Source: Caulobacter sp. AP07
GTDB lineage: Bacteria; Pseudomonadota; Alphaproteobacteria; Caulobacterales; Caulobacteraceae
NCBI RefSeq assembly: GCF_000281955.1
Contig: NZ_AKKF01000225.1
Coordinates: 1 to 51,539, forward strand
Direction of reading: 5' to 3'
Length of the DNA stretch: 51,539 nt
Made by a program: the position numbers and the translations under genes. Under the pieces are notes generated by a model. That model ran no database searches. It was not told the DNA's origin and saw only the letters and a list, made by a program, of their open reading frames with translations. Position 1 is the stretch's first letter; each line of letters starts with the position of its first letter. Shown piece after piece: positions 16,185 through 25,238 of the stretch.

Positions 16185-17192
16185 TCATGGCCTGGCCGCT
16201 CGACGCCCCAGCCATCGTCGCACGGGCGCATCGTAGAACCGCTGGGCGATCCAGGCGACCATCGGCGTGACCAGCAGCGCCAGGCCGCAGAACCATAGCG
16301 GCCGCGCCAGCTCTTCCTGTGGAAAGACCCGCAGCATCACCGCCCAGATCGCCCAGTGCAGGGCGTAGACCGGATAGGAGAGCTCGCCCGCCCGCCGGCA
16401 CAGCGCGCCGACCGCGCCGCCGGGGTCGTGGGCGCCCATCAGCACCACCAGCGGAAACAGCAGCGTGACGCAGGCCAGGTCGTAGACCTCGTTGCGGACG
16501 GGCAGGATCGGCGCGACCATCACCGCCGTCAGCACGACGGCCGCGACCAGCAGGCGCGGGCGCGAGATCAGGGCGCGATGGCGCCAGGACAGCCAGCCGA
16601 GGGTGAAGCTGTAGGCGGCGCGGCAGAAGCCGATCCAGAAGGTCGCCCGGTCCCAGCCGGTCTCGATCCCGTGCATGCCCGCCGCGGCCCACAGCATCAC
16701 CGCGAAACAGGCGATCAGGATGGTCACCAGGCCCGCGTCGATCAGCCGGCGGAGCGGGAACCACAGGGCGCTGACCACCACCTCCAGGCACAGCGACCAG
16801 GCCGGCGGGTTGAACGGGAACAGGGAGGGAAAGGTCCCGTAGGGCGTCGGGTCGAGGCGGGGGATCAGCAGCAGGTTGCGGACCAGGTTGGGCCAGAACG
16901 GCGGGCTGTGCCGCGAGGTCAGGATCGCGCCGATCACGGTCGACAACACCAGCAGCGGCCAGATCCGGACGATCCGGATGCGCAGATAGGCGGCCCAGCC
17001 GATGTCGCCGTGCTGGAAGGCGTGAGCCAGGACGAAGCCGCTGAGGCAGAAGAAGAAATCCACCGCCAGATAGCCGTGGGCGAAGCCGCCGGGCCGGCCC
17101 GACCAGCCGGCGAAGTGGTAGAGCAGAACCCCCGCCGCCGCGACGCCGCGCAGGCCGTCCAGGGCGGCGAACCTCTGTGTGTCTTGCTTCAC
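16185..17192 (-). CDS. Acyltransferase 3 family membrane protein
   Basis: A 335-aa inner-membrane protein with about ten hydrophobic helices, of the acyltransferase 3 / OafA-type family that O-acylates surface polysaccharides, lipids or peptidoglycan. The start of the domain shows ALDGLRGVAAAGVLLYHF, with the conserved Arg and His of helix 1, and a later SFxLxxWL-like motif. GTG at 17192 places the usual short tail before helix 1; GTG at 17243 lies closer to a GGAGG and would add 17 residues. No polysaccharide cluster is adjacent, so the acceptor is unknown. Confidence 0.85.
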   Translation of the reverse strand: MKQDTQRFAALDGLRGVAAAGVLLYHFAGWSGRPGGFAHGYLAVDFFFCLSGFVLAHAFQHGDIGWAAYLRIRIVRIWPLLVLSTVIGAILTSRHSPPFWPNLVRNLLLIPRLDPTPYGTFPSLFPFNPPAWSLCLEVVVSALWFPLRRLIDAGLVTILIACFAVMLWAAAGMHGIETGWDRATFWIGFCRAAYSFTLGWLSWRHRALISRPRLLVAAVVLTAVMVAPILPVRNEVYDLACVTLLFPLVVLMGAHDPGGAVGALCRRAGELSYPVYALHWAIWAVMLRVFPQEELARPLWFCGLALLVTPMVAWIAQRFYDAPVRRWLGRRAARP

Positions 17193-17250
17193 CCGTCGGT
17201 TCTTGCGGACTGGCGGGCAGGGAGGCAAGGCTGAAACGTCCACGACCTCC

Positions 17251-17279
17251 GCTCATCCCGGCATTCGCCCGGGACGAGC
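17251..17279. repeat. Short GCTCATCCCGG hairpin repeat
   Basis: GCTCATCCCGG (17251-17261) pairs with CCGGGACGAGC (17269-17279), one mismatch, across a 7-base loop. It lies between the CPBP protease gene and the acyltransferase gene and resembles the arms of the longer GTCATCCCGG elements. Confidence 0.5.
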
Positions 17280-17291
17280 GGTTCGTCAGGG

Positions 17292-18074
17292 CTACCTCCA
17301 TGCAGCCATCAGCATCATCACCGCCCCGACCTCCACCGCGTCGCTCAGGCCGTGGGCGATCATCGGGGCCAGCAGACTGCGCGAGCGTTCCATCAGCCAG
17401 ACATAGGTCAGGCCCCAGACGAAGGCGTAGACCTGCTGGGCCATGGCCAGATGCAGCGGGTTGCGCAGGAAGCTGTCGTAGTGGGCGAGGCCGAACAGCA
17501 GGGCGACGATATAGGCCGCGACCGGCAGGTCGAGGCGTCCCAGGCGCACGCGGCCGGGAACCAGCACCACCAGCATGCCGACCAGCAGGCCGCGGAAGAT
17601 CGGCTCCTCGTTGAGGCCCGCCGCCAGCATCACCGACAGCCAGCCGACCACGCCGGTCGGCGAAGAGATGTCGTAGCCGCCCGCGGGGGCGGCGTGGCTC
17701 AGCAGCTGCGGCCAATAGTCGGCGACCAGCATGATCAGCCCCATGGCCACGCCGAAGACCACGGCCAGGCCGACATAGGTCTTGCCCGGCGGCCAGCGCA
17801 TGTGGCTGTCGGCCTGGGGCAGGGCGCGACGCATGACCAGCAGGCTGGCCTGGCCGGTGGCGATCTGCAGCAGGGTGGCCAGGGCGACGAAGATCCAGAC
17901 CTGGTGCTGGAAGAGGTCGATATTGGCCTTGAAGAGCCAGCGCGCCGCTTCGCGGCCGGGGACCAGCAGGGTCTGCATCAGCACCGCGGCCAGCACGATC
18001 GGCCAGAGGCGGAACTTGAAGCCCGTGACTTCGAAGAACGGGCGGCGAGGCGGGGTGAGGGCGAGGTCGGTCAT
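17292..18074 (-). CDS. CPBP-family intramembrane metalloprotease
   Basis: A 260-aa inner-membrane protein with about eight helices, of the CaaX-protease/bacteriocin-processing (Abi) group. The glutamate motif is E156-E157-x3-R161 (EEPIFR), followed by F194-x3-H198 (FGLAH) and H241-x3-D245, all of the expected zinc-site residues. Bacterial members process peptides or act in envelope stress, but most have no known substrate. It ends 48 bases before the acyltransferase start region and starts 18 bases after the stop of an AraC-type regulator on the same strand, so the three may be co-transcribed. Confidence 0.85.
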   Translation of the reverse strand: MTDLALTPPRRPFFEVTGFKFRLWPIVLAAVLMQTLLVPGREAARWLFKANIDLFQHQVWIFVALATLLQIATGQASLLVMRRALPQADSHMRWPPGKTYVGLAVVFGVAMGLIMLVADYWPQLLSHAAPAGGYDISSPTGVVGWLSVMLAAGLNEEPIFRGLLVGMLVVLVPGRVRLGRLDLPVAAYIVALLFGLAHYDSFLRNPLHLAMAQQVYAFVWGLTYVWLMERSRSLLAPMIAHGLSDAVEVGAVMMLMAAWR

Positions 18075-18092
18075 GCCGACCTTGTCCCAGCC

Positions 18093-18779
18093 TCAGGCGG
18101 CCCAGGTCTTGAAGCTATGTTGCAGGCCGACCCGCCAGGCGCCGGGCGAGCGACCGGTCAGAGCCTTCACGTCGCGGCTCATATGGGCCTGGTCGGCGAA
18201 GCCGGCCTCGGCGGCGATGTCGACCAGGGGCGCGTCGCCCTCGACGATCAGCCGCCAGGCGCGGCGGGCGCGGGCCTCGACGCGGAAGCGGGCCGGTCCC
18301 ACGCCATAGGCCTCGCGGAACCAGCGGAAGGCCGTCTCGCGGGTCACCCCCTGGTCCCGGGCCCAGGTCTCGACGCCGGGCGCGTCGTCGCCGGACAGGG
18401 CCAGGGCCAGAAGGTCGGGAGCGTCGGCCAAGCCGCCTTGCCCGGGTCGCAAGGTTTCCAACAGGGCGGCGGCGGCCTCGACCGGATCGCGCTGGGCCAG
18501 CCGGGCCAGCAGGTCGGGATCGACCGTCCGGGCCATCGCCGTGTCCGGCCTCAGGGCGACCGGAAGCGGCAGGTTGAGCACCAGGGCCTTGCCGGGCGCG
18601 CGGTTCCAGTGGCCGGAGAATCGGCCGTGGATCAGCACGTCGCCGGCCCGCACCCGCCAGCGTCCGCGCTCGCCGGCTTCCTCATAACCGCCGTCCAGCA
18701 CGACGGCGGCATAGGCCTCGTCGTGGATGTGGCGGGGAATGGTTTCGCCCGGGGTCAGGGCGTGGCGTGGCTTGGACAT
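18093..18779 (-). CDS. AraC-family transcriptional regulator
   Basis: A 228-aa regulator. The N-terminal half is a small cupin-like sensor (PRHIHDEAYAAVVLDGGYEE, then VRAGDVLIHG). The C-terminal half holds two helix-turn-helix units of AraC type, seen in RRAWRLIVEGDAPLVDIAAE and FADQAHMSRDVKALTG. It stands at the head of the leftward group with the CPBP protease and acyltransferase genes. The ligand is unknown. Confidence 0.87.
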   Translation of the reverse strand: MSKPRHALTPGETIPRHIHDEAYAAVVLDGGYEEAGERGRWRVRAGDVLIHGRFSGHWNRAPGKALVLNLPLPVALRPDTAMARTVDPDLLARLAQRDPVEAAAALLETLRPGQGGLADAPDLLALALSGDDAPGVETWARDQGVTRETAFRWFREAYGVGPARFRVEARARRAWRLIVEGDAPLVDIAAEAGFADQAHMSRDVKALTGRSPGAWRVGLQHSFKTWAA

Positions 18780-18831
18780 GGCGGCAGTCTAGCGGGGAAC
18801 CAGCGTTCGACCAGTTAAGGCGGCGTCATGA

Positions 18832-19197
18832 TCAGGGATGGGCCCGCAGGTAGGCGATCAGGTCGGCGCGATCCTGGGCCGACGGCACCCTGGCGCCCAT
18901 CGAGGTTCCGGGCACGAACCGCTTCGGGTCGGCCAGCCAGGCGTCGAGACTAGCCGCGTCCCAGATGAAGTCGCGCGCGGCCAGCGCCTTGCTGTAGTGA
19001 AAATCGGTCACCGCGGCGACGTGCCGTCCATAGATTCCGCGATGACGCGGGCCGGACCGGTTCTTGTCCAGCGCGTGGCAGAAGCCGCAGCGACCGCCGT
19101 ACAGCCGCTCGCCGCGCGCCGCGTCGCCGTCCAACGGACCGGCCGCGGCGGACGAGGCGGCCAGCAACAGGGCCAGGGCAAGGACAAGACGCCTCAT
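18832..19197 (-). CDS. Class I c-type cytochrome, periplasmic
   Basis: A 121-aa protein with a signal peptide (about 1-19) and a single haem site C37-G-F-C40-H41. M100 in GTSMGA is the probable second axial ligand. The order CxxCH, KNRSGPxHRGIYGR, then GTSMG matches the mitochondrial-type c2/c550 group that shuttles electrons in the periplasm. The start overlaps the stop of the NmrA-like gene (ATGA), so both come from one transcript. This coupling of an electron carrier to an NAD(P)-binding protein is odd and unexplained. Confidence 0.87.
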   Translation of the reverse strand: MRRLVLALALLLAASSAAAGPLDGDAARGERLYGGRCGFCHALDKNRSGPRHRGIYGRHVAAVTDFHYSKALAARDFIWDAASLDAWLADPKRFVPGTSMGARVPSAQDRADLIAYLRAHP

Positions 19198-19649
19198 GCC
19201 CGTATCTCCATCAGGCATCGGGCGGCCAGGCGGCCCGCCGTGCGCCCGCCGACCGCGCCGGACTTGGCGGTGTCGAGCCGCCGCACGAAGGTCACCGAGG
19301 CGCCGGTGGCCAGCAGGGCGTCCTCGAAATCCGGGCAGGCGCCGGCGGGCGAGATGGCCACCACATGGCGCAACCGGGATTGGCCGATCGCCCTGGCGAC
19401 GGCCGATGACGGCCGGTGCGGCGACGGCATCACGCAGGCGGCGTCGACGCCGAGGAAGGCGGCGGCCAGGGCGTCGGCGTCGTCCGACGCGGTGATGACC
19501 ACCTCGACGCCCTGGGTCCACAGGATCGCCGCGCGTTCGGGGTCGCGGGCCAGGGCCCTGACCCGGATCCCGCACCGTCGCAGCTCGGCCAGGGCCGCGC
19601 CGCCTGTCGCGCCGGTCGCTTCCATGATCGCGAACATCGTCGTCTCCAT
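19194..19649 (-). CDS. Short NmrA-like NAD(P)-binding protein
   Basis: A 151-aa protein with the N-terminal GATGGAALAEL nucleotide-binding loop of atypical SDRs (NmrA/HSCARG type), then RVRALARDPERAA and VDAACVMPSPHR strands. Typical relatives are about 280-300 aa, so the substrate-binding C-terminal half is mostly missing. It may act only as a redox or NADPH sensor, or be a remnant. The ATG at 19649 faces an HxlR regulator gene about 100 bases away, an arrangement typical of HxlR-controlled quinone or aldehyde reductases. Confidence 0.7.
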   Translation of the reverse strand: METTMFAIMEATGATGGAALAELRRCGIRVRALARDPERAAILWTQGVEVVITASDDADALAAAFLGVDAACVMPSPHRPSSAVARAIGQSRLRHVVAISPAGACPDFEDALLATGASVTFVRRLDTAKSGAVGGRTAGRLAARCLMEIRA

Positions 19650-19746
19650 CGATCGGATGGAGCTGCATAGCGCGGCGGTTTGGCGTTCCGTAAGTACGCA
19701 CTATTTTGATACCGCCCGCTCGCCGCAGCCCCTTGGGAACGCCATC

Positions 19747-20136
19747 ATGTCCAAGCCGTCCGTTCCCTGGTGCTCGGTGTCCGCCACGGTCGACGTGATC
19801 AGCGGCAAGTGGAAGCCGACGATCCTCTACTACCTGAAGGACCAGCCGCGCCGCTTCAACGAGCTGCGCCGCCTGACCCCCTACATCACCCAGCGCATGC
19901 TGACCCTGCAGCTGCGGGCGCTGGAAAACGACGGGATCATCTCGCGGACCGTGCTGGGCCAGGTTCCGCCTTCGGTGGAGTACGCCATCACCGACCGCGG
20001 CCTGACGCTGGCGCCGCTGCTGGACCAGATGGGCGACTGGGGCGAGGCCTACGTCCGGCGATCGGAGGAGGGCGCCGCCCGCGAAGACGCTACCGCACCG
20101 ACGTCCACGGCCGGCTCAGCAGCACCGCGCAGTTGA
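19747..20136 (+). CDS. HxlR-family transcriptional regulator
   Basis: A 129-aa winged-helix regulator with GKWKPTILYYL at about 21-31, ITQRMLTLQLRALE as recognition helix and a wing of ISRTVLGQVPPSVEY. Unlike the other HxlR protein in the window it keeps the N-terminal cysteine (C9) that relatives use for redox sensing. It is divergent from the NmrA-like/cytochrome c pair and probably controls them. Its last 47 bases overlap the 3' end of the oppositely oriented GH15 gene, so the two transcripts must overlap tail to tail. Confidence 0.88.
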   Translation: MSKPSVPWCSVSATVDVISGKWKPTILYYLKDQPRRFNELRRLTPYITQRMLTLQLRALENDGIISRTVLGQVPPSVEYAITDRGLTLAPLLDQMGDWGEAYVRRSEEGAAREDATAPTSTAGSAAPRS

Positions 20137-21886
20137 TCAGCCCGACCAACGAATAGGTCTGTGGGTAGTTGCCCCACAGCTCGCCGTCCGCGAAGCCGAT
20201 GTCCTCCGACAGCAGGCCGGCGGTGGTCCGCCGCGCCAGCATCTCCTCGAACAGGTCGCGGGCCTCCTGGATGCGGCCAGCCAGGTAGAGGGCCTCGATC
20301 AGCCAGAAGGTGCAGATGTTGAACGCCGTCTGCGGGGCGCCGAAGTCGTCGGGGATGGCGTAGCGCAGCAGGTAGGAGCCCTTGCGCAGGCCGGCCTCGA
20401 TGGCCTCGACGGTGGCGGCGTTGCGCGGGTCGTTGGCCTCGATGAAGCGCAGGTCGACCAGCTGCAGCAGGCTGGCGTCCAGCTCGTCGCCCTCGAAGGT
20501 GGCGGCGAAGCGGCCGAGTTCCTCGTTCCAGGCCCGCTTGTCGATGGTGGCGCGCACCCGGGCGGCGCGGGCGTTCCAGAAGTCGGCGCGGTCGGCCAGG
20601 CCCAGCTTGGCGGCGGCGTTGCCCAGCCGGTCGCAGGCCGCCCAGCACATCACCGCCGAATAGGTGTGGACATTGGCCCGGCCGCGGAACTCCCACAGGC
20701 TGGCGTCGGGCTGGTCGTGCAGCTGGAAGGCCCGCTCGCCCACCGGCTCCAGGTTCTGGAAGTCCTCCACCGTGCCCGGCCGCAGCAGGCGCTCGTCGAA
20801 GAAGGCCTGGGTCGAGGACAGGATGATCTGGCCGTAGACATCGTGCTGCTGGTGCTCGAAGGCCTGGTTGCCGATGCGCACCGGCCCCATGCCGCGATAG
20901 CCGGCCAGGTCGGGGGCGAAGCGCTCGGTCAGCTGCGGCTCGAACCCCACCCCGAACAGCGGCTGGATGTGGCCGCCGGCCGCCCGGTCGACGATGTTGC
21001 GCAGATAGCCCAGATAGTTCTCGAGGATGTCGACCGCGCCCAGCCGGTTCAGGGCCTGGACCACGTAATAGGCGTCGCGCAGCCAGCAGTAGCGGTAGTC
21101 CCAGTTGCGGCCGCTGTTGGCGTGCTCGGGGATCGAGGTGGTCAGGGCCGCGACGATCGCCCCGGTCTCCTCGTGCATGCAGAGCTTCAGGGTGATGGCG
21201 GCGCGGATCACCGCGCCCTGGTAGTCGAGCGGCACGGCCAGGCCCCGCACCCAGTCCATCCAGTATTCCTGGGTCTGCTGCAGCATGCGGTTGCAGGTGG
21301 CGCCGATGTCGGCGTTGAAGCCCTCGTCGGCCCCCAGGAACATGGCGATCGGCCGTTCCAGCCGGAAGGTGCGCTCCTCCAGGATGTGCGACACCGGCCC
21401 GTCGGTGGAGAGGCGCAGGGTCATGTCCGAACACAGGTAGCGGATGTGGTTGGAACCGTTGGTGTGCTCGGCCAGGCGCGCGCCCCACTCGGCGGTCGGC
21501 CGGGCCCGCAGGGTGACGCGGCAGACCCCGCTGATCGGCCGGATCAGGCGGATGAAGGCGGTGGGGCGGAAGATCCGGCCGAACTGCTGGTAGCGCGGCG
21601 AGAAGTCGAGGATCTCCAGGCTGGCCCCGTCGGCGTCGGTGATCACCGTGCGCAGGATCGGGGTGTTGCGCAGATAGGCCTGCTCGACGGTTTGGACGCC
21701 GTCCACCGCCACCTCCCAGGTCCCCTTGGCGGTCGGGTCGCCCGGCTCCAGCCCGCCGAGCAGCGAGCTGAACACCGGGTCGGAATCGACGCGCGGCATG
21801 CAGGCCCACACGAAGCGGCCGCAACGGTCGATCAGGGCGCTGACGGCGCAGTTGCCGATCGGGAAGAGGTCGAGGGTCTGGGGCAT
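20090..21886 (-). CDS. Glycoside hydrolase family 15 (glucoamylase/trehalase type)
   Basis: A 598-aa enzyme. The N-terminal beta-sandwich begins FPIGNCAVSALIDRCG and continues through WACMPRVDSDPVF. The catalytic (alpha/alpha)6 barrel follows, with NSGRNWDYRYCWLRDA near the middle and ANVHTYSAVMCWAACDR later. No signal peptide is seen, so it is cytosolic, as are the GH15 alpha-glucosidases and GH15 trehalases of other bacteria. It lies 7 bases after the debranching-enzyme gene and is the distal gene of a glucan-breakdown operon. With otsBA nearby, trehalose is a possible substrate alongside maltodextrins. Confidence 0.9.
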   Translation of the reverse strand: MPQTLDLFPIGNCAVSALIDRCGRFVWACMPRVDSDPVFSSLLGGLEPGDPTAKGTWEVAVDGVQTVEQAYLRNTPILRTVITDADGASLEILDFSPRYQQFGRIFRPTAFIRLIRPISGVCRVTLRARPTAEWGARLAEHTNGSNHIRYLCSDMTLRLSTDGPVSHILEERTFRLERPIAMFLGADEGFNADIGATCNRMLQQTQEYWMDWVRGLAVPLDYQGAVIRAAITLKLCMHEETGAIVAALTTSIPEHANSGRNWDYRYCWLRDAYYVVQALNRLGAVDILENYLGYLRNIVDRAAGGHIQPLFGVGFEPQLTERFAPDLAGYRGMGPVRIGNQAFEHQQHDVYGQIILSSTQAFFDERLLRPGTVEDFQNLEPVGERAFQLHDQPDASLWEFRGRANVHTYSAVMCWAACDRLGNAAAKLGLADRADFWNARAARVRATIDKRAWNEELGRFAATFEGDELDASLLQLVDLRFIEANDPRNAATVEAIEAGLRKGSYLLRYAIPDDFGAPQTAFNICTFWLIEALYLAGRIQEARDLFEEMLARRTTAGLLSEDIGFADGELWGNYPQTYSLVGLINCAVLLSRPWTSVR

Positions 21887-21893
21887 GGGGTCC

Positions 21894-24050
21894 CTAGCGC
21901 CGGATCAGGATCGGAACGGTGGAGTGCTTGCCGGCATGGGCGGCGACATAGCCGCCGATGTGCTCGAAGGTGATGTCGGTCAGGCCGCCGCCGACGCACA
22001 GCCCCTCGATCGACAGGCGGTCGATGCCGATCGGCAGGCGGGGGTCGGTCAGGTGGACCTCGCCCTTCCAGCCGTCGACGGTGGCGCCCAGACAGGCCTG
22101 CAGCATCATGAAGGCCGAGCCCGCCGCCCAGGCCTGGGGCAGGCAGGCCACCGGATAGGCCACCGGCGGCTCGCCCGGCTGGCGCGGGAAGCCGCAGAAC
22201 AGCTCGGGCAGCCGCATCTCGTAGTGGGCGGCGGTCTCGAACAGGCCCGAGGTCATCTCCACCACCCCGTCGCGGTTGCCGTAGCGCGACAGGCCCATGG
22301 CGCAGATCGCGGTGTCGTGCGGCCAGACCGAGCCGTTGTGGTAGCTCATCGGATTGAAGCGCGGCTCGCCCTGGGCCAGGGTCCGCACGCCGAACCCGTT
22401 GTGGAACGCCGCCGACAGCAGGGCGTCGGCGACTTTGCGGGCCCGCTCCGGCGAGGGCAGGCCGCAGAACAGCAGGTGTCCGGGGTTTGAGCCCCTCACC
22501 CGGCAGGGCTGGCCGTGACCGTCGATGGCCATGGCGTAGAAGCCCTTGTCCTCCATCCAGAAGCGGTCCTCGACCTCCTGGCGCAGGTGCTCGGCCTTGG
22601 CCCGCCAGCGCTTGGCGTTGTCGGGGTCGTCGCGCCGCTCGGCCAGGTCGGCCATGCCCTTGAAGGCCGCGAAGGCGTAGCCCTGGACCTCGACCACGGC
22701 GATCGGCCCGTCGGGGAAATGGCCGTCGGCGTGGAAGACGCTGTCCTCGCTGTCCTTCCAGTTCTGGTTCGAAAGGCCGGAGTCGAGGCCGCGGGCATAG
22801 TCGATCAGGCCGTCGCCGTCGCTGTCGCCGAAATGCTCGATCCAGGTGATGGCCGCCAGCAGCGGCTCCCAGAGGCGCTCGATGAACGCCAGGTCGCCGG
22901 TGCGTTCGGCGTAGGCGCAGGCCAGGGCCACGAACAGCGGCGTGGTGTCGACCCCGCCGTAGTAGCGGCCGAACGGCAGCTCGCCGAGCGCGGTCATCTC
23001 GCCCTTGCGGGTTTCGTGCATGATCTTGCCGGGCGCGCTGTCGCGGAAGGCGCTGACCTCCTCGGCCTGGTGCTCGGCCAGGTAGCCCAGCACGCCGCGC
23101 GCCAGGCTGGGTTCGATCCACAGCACCTGCCAGGCGGTGATGATGGCGTCGCGGCCGAACGGGGTCGAGAACCACGGGATGCCGGCGTAGGGGTAGGGGC
23201 CGGTGGCGAATTCGGTGGTCAGCAGGGCCAGGTCGGCCCGCGACTTCTCCAGCCAGTCGTTGAACAGCCGGCCCGAGGTGTGCAGCCGCGCCCCACGCCG
23301 GCGGCGCTTGCGCATGTCCAGCCGGGCCCGGGCGGCGGCGGCTCGCCAGCGCTCGCGGCTGGGCGTGTGGTCCGGGGCCGTGCCGACCTCGACATAGAGG
23401 TCGAAGTGGGTCTCCGGCGTCAGCATGAACATGAAGTCGGCGCGTTGCGGACCCAGCCGTCCCGGCGGTTCCGAGAACGAGATGACGCTGGTGCGCCGCA
23501 CGCCGTCCAGGCCGTCATAGGCGTAGGTGACGCTGCGGCCGTTCATCTGGGCGGGCAGCACACGACCGCGACCGGCCGGACGCGTGGAGCCGCGCACCTC
23601 GAACATGTCGTGGAAGTCGGCGTCGTATTCCAGCCCGACCGGCAGGATGACCATGTCGCGGCTGTAGTTGACGAAGCGCAGGCGCTCGAACAGCCGCTGG
23701 TCCCACAGGAAGCGCTTGCGCTCGATGTGAATGGCGCCGTGCGGGGCGGCCGCGCCGCCCAGGGCCGGCAGGGGGTTGTTGGTCGAATGCGAGGTGAAAT
23801 AGACGTTGTCCTGCGACACCGCCGCGCTCAGCAGGGACGGGGGGCGACCGCCGATCAGCAGCCGCAGGCGCGACAGCAGGCGCGTGTCGTCGTGGAACAG
23901 GCCGTCGGCCGCGCCCAGCACGTCGCCGAACGCGTCGGCCACCAGGAAGGTGTCCTTGTCCTTCAGCGCGAACAGGCTGAACGGCGTCCGGGGCTCGGCC
24001 GTCTCGCCTTGTTCGATCGCTCCGGTCGGGGCCGGCGTCAGATCATCCAT
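21894..24050 (-). CDS. Amylo-alpha-1,6-glucosidase-type glycogen debranching enzyme
   Basis: A 718-aa cytosolic protein. The N-terminal glycogen-debranching domain begins FSLFALKDKDTFLVADAFGD and includes FHDDTRLLSRLRL. The C-terminal amylo-alpha-1,6-glucosidase domain is marked by IPWFSTPFGRDAIITAWQ and NPMSYHNGSVWPHD. This family occurs widely in bacteria with GH15 genes and is thought to trim alpha-1,6 branches, though several members have been only weakly characterised. The ATG at 24050 has no strong ribosome-binding site. It forms an operon with the GH15 gene. Confidence 0.92.
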   Translation of the reverse strand: MDDLTPAPTGAIEQGETAEPRTPFSLFALKDKDTFLVADAFGDVLGAADGLFHDDTRLLSRLRLLIGGRPPSLLSAAVSQDNVYFTSHSTNNPLPALGGAAAPHGAIHIERKRFLWDQRLFERLRFVNYSRDMVILPVGLEYDADFHDMFEVRGSTRPAGRGRVLPAQMNGRSVTYAYDGLDGVRRTSVISFSEPPGRLGPQRADFMFMLTPETHFDLYVEVGTAPDHTPSRERWRAAAARARLDMRKRRRRGARLHTSGRLFNDWLEKSRADLALLTTEFATGPYPYAGIPWFSTPFGRDAIITAWQVLWIEPSLARGVLGYLAEHQAEEVSAFRDSAPGKIMHETRKGEMTALGELPFGRYYGGVDTTPLFVALACAYAERTGDLAFIERLWEPLLAAITWIEHFGDSDGDGLIDYARGLDSGLSNQNWKDSEDSVFHADGHFPDGPIAVVEVQGYAFAAFKGMADLAERRDDPDNAKRWRAKAEHLRQEVEDRFWMEDKGFYAMAIDGHGQPCRVRGSNPGHLLFCGLPSPERARKVADALLSAAFHNGFGVRTLAQGEPRFNPMSYHNGSVWPHDTAICAMGLSRYGNRDGVVEMTSGLFETAAHYEMRLPELFCGFPRQPGEPPVAYPVACLPQAWAAGSAFMMLQACLGATVDGWKGEVHLTDPRLPIGIDRLSIEGLCVGGGLTDITFEHIGGYVAAHAGKHSTVPILIRR

Positions 24051-24173
24051 GGTCTCGGCCCCTTGCGCTGAGGTCCCTCGAAAGCCCGTCGCGCCGCGCG
24101 GATGCGGCGGCTGGGCTCCCGTTTCCTAAAACCCGATCGTGTCCCGGGCGCGGCGGTCGCGTCGCCGAAACGG

Positions 24174-25238
24174 TCAGGCGCTTTGGGCCAGCGCCAGGCG
24201 CTTCGGCGCGGACGCGTCTTCCAGGCGATCATAGAGGTTCAGGTAGCGGTGGGCCATGGCGGTGGCCGAGAACCGGGTCTCGAACCGCCGGCGGACGGCG
24301 AACCGGTCGATCTGGTCCAGGCGGCGCGCGGCGGCCACGGCGCCGTCCTCGTCCTTGACGATGAAGCCGGTCAGGCCGTCCTCGACCACCTCGGGCACCG
24401 AGCCGCAGTCGTAGGCGATCACCGGCGTGCCGCAGGCCATGGCCTCGATCATCACCAGGCCGAACGGCTCGGGCCAGGCGATGGGGAACAGCAGGGCGTC
24501 GGCGCCGCCGAGGAAGGCCGATTTCTGGTGGTCGCCGATCTCGCCGACGAACTCGATCAGCGGATCGTCCAGCAGGTGTTCGATCTCGTCGTGGAAATAG
24601 GCGCGGTCGGCGGCGTCGATCTTGGCGGCGATCTTCAGCCTCTTGCCCAGGCGCCTGGCGATGGCGATGGCGCGGTCGGGACCCTTCTCGGGGGAAATGC
24701 GACCGAGGAAGGCCAGGTAACCCTCGGATTTCGCGCTGAAATCATAGATCTCGGCGGCCATGCCGTGCAGCACGGTGCCGGCCCAGTTGGCGAAGGGCAG
24801 GGGAGCGCGCTGGGCGTCGGAGATCGAGACCAGCGGGTATTGCGGCCAGCGGCGGTAGACGCCCGGCAGGTCCTTGAGGTCGAGGCGGCCGTGCAGGGTG
24901 GTCAGGGTCTTTTCCGGCATGTCCTCGAACATCGGGAACTGCAGCATGTCGGTGTGGAAATGGATGACGTCGAAGCGGTGGGCGTGGCGGCGGACCTCGG
25001 CCAGCATCGCCATGTGGGCGGCCAGGTCCGACTTCAGCGGGGCGGGGTCCAGGCGGATCGCCTGGTCGCGCACCACCACCAGTTCGGCCTTGGTGCGGGC
25101 GTCGCCCGAGGCGAACAGGGTGACCGTGTGCCCCAGGTCGACCAGGGCGTCGGTCAGGTGGGCCACGACCCGTTCGGTGCCGCCGTAGAGACGCGGCGGG
25201 ACGGCTTCGTACAGGGGGGGAACCTGGGCGATCTTCAT
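24174..25238 (-). CDS. Glycosyltransferase family 4
   Basis: A 354-aa GT-B glycosyltransferase. The N-terminal acceptor domain begins MKIAQVPPLYEAVPP with the YGGTERVV segment, and the C-terminal donor domain has GRISPEKGPDRAI and EPFGLVMIEAMACGTP with the E-x7-E pair. The longer frame to 25292 is discounted because ATG at 25238 begins the family and has AGGA upstream. Homologues of this short type often stand beside debranching enzyme and GH15 genes. A role in glucan or surface sugar synthesis is likely, the acceptor unknown. Confidence 0.9.
   Translation of the reverse strand: MKIAQVPPLYEAVPPRLYGGTERVVAHLTDALVDLGHTVTLFASGDARTKAELVVVRDQAIRLDPAPLKSDLAAHMAMLAEVRRHAHRFDVIHFHTDMLQFPMFEDMPEKTLTTLHGRLDLKDLPGVYRRWPQYPLVSISDAQRAPLPFANWAGTVLHGMAAEIYDFSAKSEGYLAFLGRISPEKGPDRAIAIARRLGKRLKIAAKIDAADRAYFHDEIEHLLDDPLIEFVGEIGDHQKSAFLGGADALLFPIAWPEPFGLVMIEAMACGTPVIAYDCGSVPEVVEDGLTGFIVKDEDGAVAAARRLDQIDRFAVRRRFETRFSATAMAHRYLNLYDRLEDASAPKRLALAQSA

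Noticed and set aside
15619..17715. 698-codon leftward frame spanning several genes
   Set aside because: Only its final 158 codons are a real gene; the upstream part is out of frame with the acyltransferase and CPBP genes.
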